A DNA stretch of 64,000 nt from UBA1794 sp050946375 (lineage in GTDB: Bacteria > Bacteroidota > Bacteroidia > Bacteroidales > Bacteroidaceae). The stretch is taken from contig JBMNUT010000004.1 in NCBI GenBank assembly GCA_050946375.1, positions 1 to 64,000 of the forward strand, given 5' to 3'. Both the position numbers and the translations under genes were made by a program. Positions 26,687-34,298 of the stretch are shown piece after piece (the stretch's first letter is position 1; every line of letters begins with the position of its first letter). The notes under the pieces were generated by a model, which saw only the letters and a list, made by a program, of their open reading frames with translations, ran no database searches and had not been told where the DNA came from.

Positions 26687-27190
26687 ATGGAAAAGAACAC
26701 TGAACAGATCAATCCGGAGGAGCGTTCCTGCTTAGCCGAAAGCCTGTTCCGGCAAGGATACAACTGCGCCCAGTCCGTAGCCGCGGCCTATGCCGACGTG
26801 TATGACATCGACAAGGACCTGATGCTCCGGTTTGCCGCCTCGTTCGGAGGCGGAATCGGCCGCATGCGCGAAGTCTGCGGAGCAGCATGCGGCATGTTTA
26901 TCATAGCCGGCCTGGAGAACGGGACGACAGACCCCACCGATCGCGCCGCCAAGGGCCGTAACTATCAAACCGTTCAGACCTTGGCCAAAGAATTCATAGA
27001 GTGCAACGGTGCCCTGCGCTGCGCCGATCTACTGGGCATCCGCACCGGAAAAATCCAGTCGCCCATCCCCCAAAAACGCGATGCCGAGTACTACGCCAAA
27101 CGCCCTTGTCCTAAAATAATCAAAGAAGCAGCCCGAATTCTCGGTGACTATTTGTTAAAAACAAGAGAACAAGAAGGCGAACAGATTTAA
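26687..27190 (+). CDS. C_GCAxxG_C_C family protein, probable redox protein
   Basis: A 167-residue cysteine-rich protein. It shows the family pattern: GYNCAQSV, then GGGIGRMREVCGAACGMFIIAG, then CNGALRCADLLG and the late RPCPKII cysteine. Such proteins are thought to be cytoplasmic redox proteins, but no reaction is established. The frame is open from 26594; ATG 26687 is preferred since upstream residues do not resemble the family and overlap the end of the AraC gene. It may be regulated by that AraC protein. Confidence 0.85.
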   Translation: MEKNTEQINPEERSCLAESLFRQGYNCAQSVAAAYADVYDIDKDLMLRFAASFGGGIGRMREVCGAACGMFIIAGLENGTTDPTDRAAKGRNYQTVQTLAKEFIECNGALRCADLLGIRTGKIQSPIPQKRDAEYYAKRPCPKIIKEAARILGDYLLKTREQEGEQI

Positions 27191-27251
27191 ATCTTCATAA
27201 TATAGAAGAAAAAACCGGTGTCATTCCATGCTTTATAACATAAAATATAGG

Positions 27252-27259
27252 TACATTTG
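27252..27259 (+). promoter_or_regulatory. -7 promoter element for the winged-helix gene
   Basis: TACATTTG matches the consensus and lies 69 bases upstream of the start codon. Confidence 0.6.
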
Positions 27260-27328
27260 CAGAGTAAATAAAACATATCATTAGCGGTATAACTCAATTT
27301 TCCACTAATTATAAAACAAAGCAAGAAA

Positions 27329-27529
27329 ATGTTAGAAGAAAAAGCAGGTACCATCGCCGGTGAAATCTGGCGTGCATTGAACGGAAATGCAGGCATGACT
27401 CAAAAACAGTTGAAAAAGGCCATCAAATGCGTGGACAAGGATTTGTTCCTCGGATTAGGTTGGCTTTTGCGTGAGGGCAAAATCCTAACTTCAGAAGTTG
27501 AAGGTGAATTATACGTGTCTTTAAAGTAA
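27329..27529 (+). CDS. Small winged-helix DNA-binding-type protein (DUF2582-like)
   Basis: A 66-residue protein made of a single winged-helix-like domain: AGTIAGEIWRALNGNAGMTQKQLKKAI, then DLFLGLGWLLREGKI and a C-terminal hairpin ending in GELYVSLK. The fold suggests DNA or nucleic acid binding, but residues for contact are not known, and a structural role in another complex is possible. It has its own promoter and a 16-bp-stem terminator, so it is expressed as a single small gene. Confidence 0.85.
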   Translation: MLEEKAGTIAGEIWRALNGNAGMTQKQLKKAIKCVDKDLFLGLGWLLREGKILTSEVEGELYVSLK

Positions 27530-27554
27530 AAAAGCATTTCTGCGCAGACTTAAC

Positions 27555-27598
27555 AAAGAAGGGTACGCCTATTCAAAAAAGGTGTACCCTTCTTTTTT
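27555..27598 (+). terminator. Strong terminator of the winged-helix gene
   Basis: A 16-bp stem with one G-T pair (27555-27570 and 27580-27595), a 9-base loop and a T-rich tail. Confidence 0.9.
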
Positions 27599-27603
27599 GT
27601 ATC

Positions 27604-27846
27604 TCAAGGAAAAAAATCTATGTTTGCTTTGCGGGCCTGCGCCATTTGCTTCTTCCGTTCTATCCGATAGAGTTTGTTGTCTTTAATAAAATTAGCTCCC
27701 GACTGTTTGAAAGTAAAGGGAATCTTGCGGTCCACACAGTCATTGCGTATTTGCATCACCTAATCAAAATTGCAAGGACGTGCATTCTCACCAGATTATA
27801 GCACTATATGGTTTCCAATTTTTCCCGCTGCTTTTGGGTTAAGGAT
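27604..27846 (-). pseudogene. C-terminal remnant of a DUF5131 (phage Gp37/Gp68-like) gene
   Basis: Read on the minus strand from 27846 to the TGA at 27604-27606, one frame of 81 codons gives a coherent protein tail: AAGKIGNHIVL, a stop, SGENARPCNFD, a stop, VMQIRNDCVDRKIPFTF, KQSGANFIKDNKLY and KKQMAQARKANIDFF. This matches the end of DUF5131 proteins as I remember them (GGESGxNARPCxxDWV, FKQxGxxFxKDxK, QARKA). The second stop (TAG, 27760-27762) sits where Trp (TGG) is expected. At the first stop (TAA, 27652+150 area, 27796-27798) the GGE before SGEN is lost or mutated. No upstream part of the gene is recognisable, so the gene is truncated as well as interrupted. Intact homologues are often linked to mobile or phage regions, but no element borders are visible here. 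Confidence 0.8.
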
Positions 27847-28080
27847 GCTACTATAATGTCGCAGATTAGTACATCCGCTGCAATAAAAATGTCACATCTG
27901 CGGACTTTAAACCTTCCCGCCATAAATTATATGAAGCACGTCATGCCGCTGCGTTTACGAGACAAACACGACCCAAAGTAAGCAGCTCTAAAACAACCCC
28001 CTATCACCGAATATTTTCACATCCTATTATATTAAAGAACTAAAACGCATCTTCCGTTTGTTTCATGAAAACCTTTCTGC

Positions 28081-28146
28081 AAATTCCCTTGCAGGTTTCC
28101 CCGATTTCCCTTGCTACTTTTTCCGATTTCCCTTGCAGGTTTTCAG
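28081..28146. repeat. 22-bp-period array, three units
   Basis: CCCTTGC occurs at 28086, 28108 and 28130, exactly 22 bases apart. The three units begin at 28081, 28103 and 28125; the last two share GATTTCCCTTGC. The array ends 54 bases upstream of the -7 element of the HTH-cupin gene. Confidence 0.75.
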
Positions 28147-28200
28147 AAAATGTGCTTACGCTTTCTTCGCTTTTCTGCACAATCTTCGCACTTTTTTATG

Positions 28201-28208
28201 TACCTTTG
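28201..28208 (+). promoter_or_regulatory. -7 promoter element for the HTH-cupin operon
   Basis: TACCTTTG matches the consensus exactly and lies 56 bases upstream of the start codon. Confidence 0.65.
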
Positions 28209-28264
28209 CTTCAAGAAGAACGTGCATCGCACGCAATTCCCTAATCTGAAAAACATTTTCTCAC

Positions 28265-28828
28265 ATGAATACCACAGACGATTCCCTGAAACAAATAGCC
28301 CAACGCGTACACGGATTGCGCGAAGTGCTCGAAATCAGCGCACAGGAAATAGCCGACGCGTGCCACATACCCCTGGAGCAGTATGAAAAGATGGAAAAAG
28401 GAGAAATCGACTTCACCGTAAGCATTCTCCAGACCATTGCCCACCGATACGGCATCGAGCTCGATGTCCTCATGTTCGGACAAGAGCCGCGCATGAGTTC
28501 CTACTTCCTGACCCGTGCCGGAACGGGCGTTTCGGTAGAGCGCCGCGCGGCCTACAAATACCAGTCACTCGCATCCGGATTCCGCGGACGACGGGCAGAT
28601 GCATTCATCGTTACCGTAGAACCGAAGGCCGACGACGAGCCTCTGCAACTCAACTCCCACGAAGGACAAGAATTCAACTTAGTGGTAGAAGGTCGTATGC
28701 TGCTCGTCATCAACGGAAAAGAACTGACTCTCAACACCGGCGACAGCCTGTACTTCAATTCCATCCTCCCCCACGGCATGAAAGCCCTCGACGGGAAAAC
28801 GGTAAAATTCCTCGCAATGATTTTTTGA
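28265..28828 (+). CDS. XRE-type HTH regulator with cupin domain
   Basis: A 187-residue regulator with an N-terminal Xre helix-turn-helix (about 8-65, LREVLEISAQEIADACHI, then LEQYEKMEKGEIDF) and a C-terminal cupin barrel (about 110-187, SHEGQEFNLVVEGRM and NTGDSLYFNSILPHGM). The cupin probably binds a small effector. The acyl-CoA ligase gene starts four bases after its stop codon, so the pair is one operon and the regulator probably senses the ligase substrate or product and controls its own operon (inference). Confidence 0.92.
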   Translation: MNTTDDSLKQIAQRVHGLREVLEISAQEIADACHIPLEQYEKMEKGEIDFTVSILQTIAHRYGIELDVLMFGQEPRMSSYFLTRAGTGVSVERRAAYKYQSLASGFRGRRADAFIVTVEPKADDEPLQLNSHEGQEFNLVVEGRMLLVINGKELTLNTGDSLYFNSILPHGMKALDGKTVKFLAMIF

Positions 28829-28831
28829 CAC

Positions 28832-30484
28832 ATGATAGAACGTTTCTTACCCAAAAACCGGTTCTCATCGATGCAGGACTTCTGCGAGAACCTCGATATA
28901 AGAGTACCCGAAAACTTCAACTTCGGCTATGATGTAGTCGATGCATGGGCTGCAGAAGACCCGCAGAAAAGAGCCCTCATCTGGACCAATGACCACGGCA
29001 TGCACCGTGAGTTCAACTTCGCAGAAATGAAAGAAGCCAGCGACCGCACCGCTTCCTATTTCCAAAGCCTGGGCATCGGACGCGGCGACAAGGTGATGCT
29101 CATCCTCAAGCGCCGCTACGAATTCTGGTTCTCCATCATAGCCCTGCACAAACTGGGTGCTATTGTCATCCCGGCCACCCACCTGCTGACCAAAAAAGAT
29201 GTCGTATACCGCTGCAATGCAGCGAGCATCAAAGCAATCGTGGCAGCAGGCGAAAACGTAATTCTGGAGCACATCTTCACCGCACTGCCCGAGTCGCCCA
29301 CCGTAGAGCACGTAATAAGCATCGGACCCGAAATACCCGACTGGACCAAAGACTTCCAGGAAGGCATCAAAAACGCAGCCCCCTTCCAGCGCCCCGCCCA
29401 GGTAAATACGAACGACGACATATCGCTCATGTATTTCACCAGCGGCACTACCGGCGAACCCAAGATGGTTGCACACGACTTCACCTATCCTTTGGGACAT
29501 ATCGTTACCGGCGCTTTCTGGCACAACCTCACTCCTGAAAGCATTCACCTCACCATTGCCGATACGGGATGGGGAAAAGCCGTCTGGGGCAAGCTCTACG
29601 GACAGTGGATCGCAGGCGCCACCGTCTTTGTCTACGACCACGAAAAGTTCACACCCGCAGATATTCTCAACAAAATACACGAATACCACATAACTTCCCT
29701 CTGCGCGCCTCCCACCATCTTCCGCTTCCTCATCCGCGAAGACCTGACCAAGTACGACCTTTCCTCCCTCCAATACTGCACAATCGCAGGCGAAGCCCTG
29801 AATCCGGCAGTATATGAGACGTTTTATCGCCTCACCGGTATCAAGTTGATGGAAGGTTTCGGGCAAACGGAGACGGCTTTGACCATCGCGACTTTCCCCT
29901 GGATGAAACCGAAGCCCGGAAGTATGGGCGTACCCAACCCGCAATACGACATAGACCTGCTCACTCCCGACGGGCGCTCTGCCGAAGACGGCGAACAGGG
30001 GCAAATCGTTGTGCGCACCGACCGCCGCAAACCGCTCGGACTGTTCAAGGAATACTACCGTGACCCTGAACTTACCCGCCAAGCCTGGCATGACGATGTA
30101 TATTACATCGGCGATGTCGCCTGGCGCGATGAAGACGGTTACTACTGGTTCGTAGGCCGCGACGACGACGTCATCAAGAGTTCGGGCTATCGCATAGGGC
30201 CGTTTGAAGTAGAGAGTGCACTTATGACGCACCCCGCCGTCGTGGAATGCGCCATCACAGGCGTTCCTGACGAAATCCGCGGGCAGGTGGTAAAAGCGAC
30301 TATTGTACTTTCAAAAGAATATAAAGACAAAGCAGGAGAAGCCCTCATCAAAGAAATACAAAACCACGTAAAACAAGTGACAGCGCCCTACAAATATCCG
30401 CGCGTCATTGAGTTCGTCGATGAACTTCCCAAGACGATCAGCGGCAAAATACGCCGCGTAGAAATCCGCAATCGGGAGAAGTAG
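28832..30484 (+). CDS. AMP-dependent acyl-CoA ligase (acetyl/medium-chain type)
   Basis: A 550-residue adenylate-forming ligase that makes an acyl-CoA from a carboxylic acid, ATP and CoA. Motifs: MYFTSGTTGEPKMVAH for the AMP loop, GFGQTETALT for adenine, YYIGDVAWRDEDGYYWFVGR near the hinge, and the C-terminal PKTISGKIRR with the catalytic lysine. The layout resembles medium-chain or acetyl-CoA synthetases rather than long-chain ones; the acid is not known. It is cytoplasmic and forms an operon with the HTH-cupin regulator. Confidence 0.92.
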   Translation: MIERFLPKNRFSSMQDFCENLDIRVPENFNFGYDVVDAWAAEDPQKRALIWTNDHGMHREFNFAEMKEASDRTASYFQSLGIGRGDKVMLILKRRYEFWFSIIALHKLGAIVIPATHLLTKKDVVYRCNAASIKAIVAAGENVILEHIFTALPESPTVEHVISIGPEIPDWTKDFQEGIKNAAPFQRPAQVNTNDDISLMYFTSGTTGEPKMVAHDFTYPLGHIVTGAFWHNLTPESIHLTIADTGWGKAVWGKLYGQWIAGATVFVYDHEKFTPADILNKIHEYHITSLCAPPTIFRFLIREDLTKYDLSSLQYCTIAGEALNPAVYETFYRLTGIKLMEGFGQTETALTIATFPWMKPKPGSMGVPNPQYDIDLLTPDGRSAEDGEQGQIVVRTDRRKPLGLFKEYYRDPELTRQAWHDDVYYIGDVAWRDEDGYYWFVGRDDDVIKSSGYRIGPFEVESALMTHPAVVECAITGVPDEIRGQVVKATIVLSKEYKDKAGEALIKEIQNHVKQVTAPYKYPRVIEFVDELPKTISGKIRRVEIRNREK

Positions 30485-30507
30485 ACGTCGGCTTCCTGCC
30501 TTAAAAC

Positions 30508-30552
30508 AAGAACGAGGGAAAGCGGTCGCAACCGTTTTCCCTCGTTCTTTAT
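30508..30552. terminator. Bidirectional terminator between converging genes
   Basis: A perfect 14-bp stem (30508-30521 and 30536-30549) with a 14-base loop serves the ligase gene on plus and, on minus, the peptidase-like gene whose stop is at 30555. Confidence 0.8.
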
Positions 30553-30554
30553 GT

Positions 30555-31841
30555 TCAGCACCGACCGGCAACTATCTCGAAGACACCGTCTTCCGTGAGA
30601 TACTTCTGTGCCAGCTGGCGTAACTCCTCTGCGGTAACGCTTTTCACGGCAAGCATTGACTGCTCCGGATAATCGGAAGGCAATTCAGCCCACTCGATGT
30701 TTATCCACGCATCGGCCAGCGAAAAAGCTCCTTCGTAGCTCCGCGCCATCTCACCCAGCAGGTAATTGCGCACCATGTTCAGCTCTTCTTCGCCAATCAG
30801 CTCCGTGCGCAACCGATTCATCTCGCGATAAACTTCAGCAATCAGCGGCTCTACGTTTGCCGTGGCAGTCTCACAAGCTACAAGTCCCAGCCCCGTATCC
30901 GGAAAGTCGAAGATACGCGCCGAAATGCCATAGGTATATCCCTTGTCTTCCCGTATGTTCGACATCAGACGGCTGCCGAAGTAACCACCAAATACAGTCA
31001 TTAAGACACGCAACTTCAGGAAATCCGGATCTTTCCACCGCACCGTATGCCAGGCCAGCAGGACACTGCTTTGCAAAGCATCGGCCTTCTCGCAGAATGT
31101 ACGCCGCTCTTTCGTAGGAACAAGCGGATAGTCTTTCGGCTCCTCATAAGGCCGTACCTTGCCCCATGCTTCACTTCCAAACAGCTGCTCCACCCGTTTC
31201 TCCACATCGGGCTCTACATATCCCGAAAGATATACGGAACAATTCCCGGAGTGATAGTACTGCGTATAAAAGTCACGCAGGATTTCAGGAGTTATGCGGT
31301 CATAATCCCATTCCTCCTCCGTCATTCCCATCGGATGGTCCGCCCCGAAGGCCGCCAGACGCAAGGCTTTTCGCCCCAGAAAGGAAACTTTTTTCTGATT
31401 GATGAGGTACTGCTGACGGTTGGCCTGCAATACGGTATCTACCCGCTCCTGCGGAAACGCCGGTTCCTTCAGTATGGACTCCACGACAGCGGCCGTCTGA
31501 TCAAAATATTTATAGAGACAATAGAGCGTAAGCTGGGAATGTGTCACTCCCGTGTACAGCTCCAGACGGGCGCCGTAGAAGTCCAATCGTTCCGCCACTT
31601 CCCGCCCTGAGAGCGAAGCGCTGCCCTCACGCAACATACGGTTAGTAAAAATAGCCTGCAAAGGCTTCGACTGTTGCCAACGCCCGGCATTGATAATGAC
31701 ATCCAGACGTATGACTTCCTGGTCGCCCTGGGCTATCACCGAGAGCGGAACGCCATTGGACATTATCCGGCGACTGGGCTGCGTCACGGGAAAAGGCTCC
31801 ATGTCGTGCACCATGGGCTGCTGTGTACGATCTATCTCCAT
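30555..31841 (-). CDS. M16 peptidase-like protein lacking the zinc motif
   Basis: A 428-residue protein with the two-domain M16B fold: an N-terminal half with NGVPLSVIAQGDQEVIRLDVIINAGR (in parts) and a C-terminal half with the substrate-binding REDKGYTYGIS. In active members HxxEH follows about 30 residues after the first strand pair; here the region reads TNRMLREGSASLSG, so the zinc ligands are missing. It therefore looks like the non-catalytic partner of an M16 pair, but no catalytic partner is next to it. There is no signal peptide. Its start overlaps the kdsB stop by 10 bases, so it is translated from the kdsB message. Confidence 0.88.
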   Translation of the reverse strand: MEIDRTQQPMVHDMEPFPVTQPSRRIMSNGVPLSVIAQGDQEVIRLDVIINAGRWQQSKPLQAIFTNRMLREGSASLSGREVAERLDFYGARLELYTGVTHSQLTLYCLYKYFDQTAAVVESILKEPAFPQERVDTVLQANRQQYLINQKKVSFLGRKALRLAAFGADHPMGMTEEEWDYDRITPEILRDFYTQYYHSGNCSVYLSGYVEPDVEKRVEQLFGSEAWGKVRPYEEPKDYPLVPTKERRTFCEKADALQSSVLLAWHTVRWKDPDFLKLRVLMTVFGGYFGSRLMSNIREDKGYTYGISARIFDFPDTGLGLVACETATANVEPLIAEVYREMNRLRTELIGEEELNMVRNYLLGEMARSYEGAFSLADAWINIEWAELPSDYPEQSMLAVKSVTAEELRQLAQKYLTEDGVFEIVAGRC

Positions 31842-32620
31842 GGGTGCTCCGTCAAGAATTGCTCGGCCCGTACCAAATCTTCCGGCGTGTCGATACCGAT
31901 TGTCTCCACGTCTGTCACTGCCGTCTTGATGCGCAGGCCGTTTTCCAACCAGCGAAGCTGCTCCAGCGACTCAGCCAATTCCAAAGGCGACTGCTCCAGT
32001 TCGGTAATCCGGCGCAACGCCTCCGCACGGTAAGCATAGATTCCGATATGTTTATAGTAAACCTGCCGGCCGGAAGAAAGCCACTCTCCGCACTCCATAC
32101 CGCGCATATAAGGAATAACCGAACGGCTGAAATAAAGCGCATAGCCGTCGCAGTTGACTACGACCTTCGGACTGTTCGGATTAGACAGCGCCTCCCAGCC
32201 GTCCTCGGGACGGAAAGGCTTCACCAAAGTAGCGATTTCCGTAGCAGGGTCCTCAAAACAGGCAGCCAAAGCACGTACCTGGTCGGGAGCGATGAAAGGC
32301 TCATCGCCCTGTACATTGATTACTACGTCAAAATCCACCTCGCCCTGCGCCGCAGCCGCAGCCGAAATCTTCTCAAAAGCCTCCCGGCAACGGTCCGTGC
32401 CGCTCCTGTGTGCTGCGGAAGTCATGACAGCCCGTCCGCCAAACGCCTCCACGGCCTGGAGAATAGGCTCGCTATCCGTAGCAACCCAAACGGAATCCAG
32501 CACTTCAGAAACCCGTTCGTAAACGTGCTGCACCACCGGCTTGCCACCCAGCAGAGCCAACGGTTTTCCGGGGAAACGCGACGAAGCATAACGGGCAGGT
32601 ATAATACCCAAATATCTCAT
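31832..32620 (-). CDS. kdsB: 3-deoxy-manno-octulosonate cytidylyltransferase
   Basis: KdsB makes CMP-Kdo for the inner core of lipopolysaccharide. The 262-residue protein starts MRYLGIIPARYASSRFPGKPL-type with the nucleotide-binding loop, and has VINVQGDEPF, TSAAHRSGTDRC and the C-terminal IDTPEDL. The length is normal. An upstream in-frame ATG at 32644 adds eight residues that do not resemble the family; 32620 is preferred. It is the first gene of a two-gene operon with the M16-like gene. Confidence 0.96.
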   Translation of the reverse strand: MRYLGIIPARYASSRFPGKPLALLGGKPVVQHVYERVSEVLDSVWVATDSEPILQAVEAFGGRAVMTSAAHRSGTDRCREAFEKISAAAAAQGEVDFDVVINVQGDEPFIAPDQVRALAACFEDPATEIATLVKPFRPEDGWEALSNPNSPKVVVNCDGYALYFSRSVIPYMRGMECGEWLSSGRQVYYKHIGIYAYRAEALRRITELEQSPLELAESLEQLRWLENGLRIKTAVTDVETIGIDTPEDLVRAEQFLTEHPWR

Positions 32621-32641
32621 TGTTTCTTCTGTTTTTGGTTC

Positions 32642-32649
32642 CAAAAGTA
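32642..32649 (-). promoter_or_regulatory. -7 promoter element for kdsB
   Basis: TACTTTTG on the minus strand fits TAnnTTTG. It lies 22 bases upstream of the kdsB start and overlaps the longer upstream start choice, supporting the inner start. Confidence 0.6.
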
Positions 32650-32710
32650 AGTATTTTATTTGGAAGACTTCGCTTTTTTCGCTTCTTTTGTCCCAAAACA
32701 GCTATACATC

Positions 32711-33061
32711 ATGAGCCAACACACTTGCTACCTAACCCTCGGAAGCAACGTAAGCGCAGCCTACGTACGCCTGGCGCGCGAACGGCTGACCCGCCTGTTT
32801 CCAGGCATACGCTTCGGAAACGAGCAGCAAACCCTGCCGGTCGGATTGCGAAACCCCGCCCTATTTACCAACCAGACGGCCCGATTCGAAACCATACTTG
32901 CCCCCGACGAAATCCATCCCCTGCTGAAACACATCGAGCACGCAGCCGGACGGACTCCGGAGGAGAAAGCACGCGAAATAATCCGCCTCGACATCGACCT
33001 GGTACGCTACGACCAGAAAATCATAAGACCCGATAATTGGAAACAATTCTTCGAGCCATGA
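32711..33061 (+). CDS. FolK-like hydroxymethyl-dihydropterin pyrophosphokinase, short form
   Basis: A 116-residue protein resembling HPPK (folate synthesis; ATP-dependent pyrophosphorylation of the pterin alcohol). It starts SQHTCYLTLGSNVS with the LGSN loop, contains NQTARFET (compare NxxxxxxT) and ends with the metal-binding RLDIDLVRYD, equivalent to the DLDIL motif with its two aspartates. Canonical HPPK is about 160 residues; the middle and C-terminal parts here are reduced. It may still be active, or may be a paralogue with another role. The open frame starts at 32660, but ATG 32711 gives the family N-terminus. Confidence 0.75.
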   Translation: MSQHTCYLTLGSNVSAAYVRLARERLTRLFPGIRFGNEQQTLPVGLRNPALFTNQTARFETILAPDEIHPLLKHIEHAAGRTPEEKAREIIRLDIDLVRYDQKIIRPDNWKQFFEP

Positions 33062-33166
33062 CGCTCAAAAGTGGCGGCACAATCTGACAAAAGTGCCGCC
33101 ACTTTTTCTTTCCACTGCCTGCACTTTTCCTGCAAAGCGCCGCTCCTTTTCCTGCAAGGCCGCTTC
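33057..33166. repeat. 22-bp-period array, five units
   Basis: AAAAGTGGCGGCAC (33067) and AAAAGTGCCGCCAC (33089) are 22 apart; ACTTTTTC (33101), ACTTTTCC (33123) and CCTTTTCC (33145) continue the same step, the last two sharing CTTTTCCTGCAA. The first two units are inverse to each other and so form the terminator stem. Confidence 0.75.
33067..33110 (+). terminator. Terminator of the folK-like gene, built from array units
   Basis: A perfect 14-bp stem (33067-33080 and 33093-33106) with a 12-base loop, followed by T-rich sequence. It begins six bases after the stop codon. Confidence 0.85.
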
Positions 33167-33340
33167 CCGATTCCCTTAATGCCTTTCCCCTACATCCTCA
33201 CATCCACAGCACTTTCCCCCGACAGCCGCCAGGAGAAACGCCCCGACCTTACCCGCCTGCACAGCATGGAAACAAGCACCGGAGACAAAGAAAATAGCGT
33301 ATTCTTCCGACTTTCCCTCGCATATTACCGCGAATATCCT

Positions 33341-33348
33341 TATCTTTG
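33341..33348 (+). promoter_or_regulatory. -7 promoter element for pyrBI
   Basis: TATCTTTG matches the consensus and lies 29 bases upstream of the pyrB start codon. No leader attenuator like that of enterobacterial pyrBI is seen in the short leader. Confidence 0.65.
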
Positions 33349-33377
33349 GGGATGAAAACAGAAAACTCTCTACGGAA

Positions 33378-34298
33378 ATGAATAGCTTTATTACCATTGC
33401 AGGGCATACGCGCGAACAATTACTCTACCTGCTGGAAATGGCCCGCCGCTTCGAAGAGCACCCCAATCAGGATTTACTAAAAGGAAAAGTGGTGGCCACC
33501 TTGTTTTTCGAGCCTTCTACCCGCACACGGCTGAGCTTCGAAACCGCCGTCAATCGCCTGGGCGGAAAAGTAATCGGCTTCTCCGATGCTTCCAACACCA
33601 GCACCTCCAAAGGAGAAAGCCTGAAAGACACAATCATGATGGTGAGCAACTACGCAGACCTCATAGTCATGCGTCACTATCTGGAAGGAGCAGCCCGCTA
33701 CGCAAGCGAAATAGCTCCCGTACCCATCATCAATGCCGGCGACGGAGCGAACCAGCACCCTTCGCAAACCATGCTCGACCTCTATTCCATTCTGAAGACA
33801 CAAGGGAAACTCGACGACCTGAATATCCACCTCGTCGGTGACCTGAAATACGGGCGGACCGTGCACTCCCTCCTGCAAGCCATGCGCCACTTCAACCCCA
33901 CCTTCCACTTCATCGCCCCGAAGGAACTGTCCATGCCCGAGGAGTACAAAGTCTATTGCAAGGAACACAACATCCGCTATATCGAACACTGTGACTTCAA
34001 CGAAGATACCATTGCTGAAGCCGACATCATCTACATGACCCGCGTGCAACGCGAACGCTTCACCGACCTGATGGAATACGAGCGCGTAAAAGATGTCTAT
34101 ATCCTGCACAACAGCATGCTCAGCAAGAGCAAACCCAACCTGCGCATCCTGCACCCCCTGCCCCGGGTGAACGAAATCTCGTACGACGTAGACAACAACG
34201 AAAAGGCTTATTACTTCCAGCAGGCACGCAATGGTCTCTTTGCCCGCGAAGCTATCATTTGCAATGCGCTCGGCATAGGGCTTGAACAAATTAAATGA
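33378..34298 (+). CDS. pyrB: Aspartate carbamoyltransferase catalytic subunit
   Basis: PyrB joins carbamoyl phosphate and aspartate in pyrimidine synthesis. The 306-residue protein has the carbamoyl phosphate motif FEPSTRTRLSFE (STRT at 47-50), the GDGANQHPSQTMLDL region and HPLPRVNEI near the C-terminus. The length matches the class B catalytic chain that works with a PyrI regulatory chain, and pyrI follows directly with an ATGA overlap. Confidence 0.97.
   Translation: MNSFITIAGHTREQLLYLLEMARRFEEHPNQDLLKGKVVATLFFEPSTRTRLSFETAVNRLGGKVIGFSDASNTSTSKGESLKDTIMMVSNYADLIVMRHYLEGAARYASEIAPVPIINAGDGANQHPSQTMLDLYSILKTQGKLDDLNIHLVGDLKYGRTVHSLLQAMRHFNPTFHFIAPKELSMPEEYKVYCKEHNIRYIEHCDFNEDTIAEADIIYMTRVQRERFTDLMEYERVKDVYILHNSMLSKSKPNLRILHPLPRVNEISYDVDNNEKAYYFQQARNGLFAREAIICNALGIGLEQIK

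Larger units (their letters stand above)
27530..28264. other. 735-base interval holding a gene remnant and a repeat array
   Basis: No intact gene is visible. It contains the terminator at 27555, the decayed DUF5131 remnant at 27604-27846, about 230 bases (27850-28080) in which I see nothing beyond a weak inverted repeat (GTCGCAGAT near 27859 and ATCTGCGGA near 27905), the 22-base-period array at 28081-28146 and the promoter at 28201. Confidence 0.7.
33062..33377. other. 316-base interval: terminator, repeat array, promoter
   Basis: It holds the folK-like gene's terminator (33067-33110), a 22-base-period array reaching about 33166, roughly 170 bases in which I see no gene, and the pyrB -7 element at 33341. 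A 94-codon open frame (33071-33355) starts within the terminator hairpin and shows no family features. Confidence 0.7.

Noticed and set aside
28081..28146. CRISPR array reading of the 22-base repeats
   Set aside because: Units are contiguous and degenerate, with no identical repeats separated by unique spacers, and no cas genes are in the window.
28865..30232. 455-codon open frame on the minus strand over the acyl-CoA ligase
   Set aside because: Shadow of a gene with clear motifs; no recognisable protein, no promoter.
33071..33355. 94-codon frame between the folK-like gene and pyrB
   Set aside because: It starts inside a terminator hairpin and crosses the repeat array and the pyrB promoter; its composition is not protein-like.
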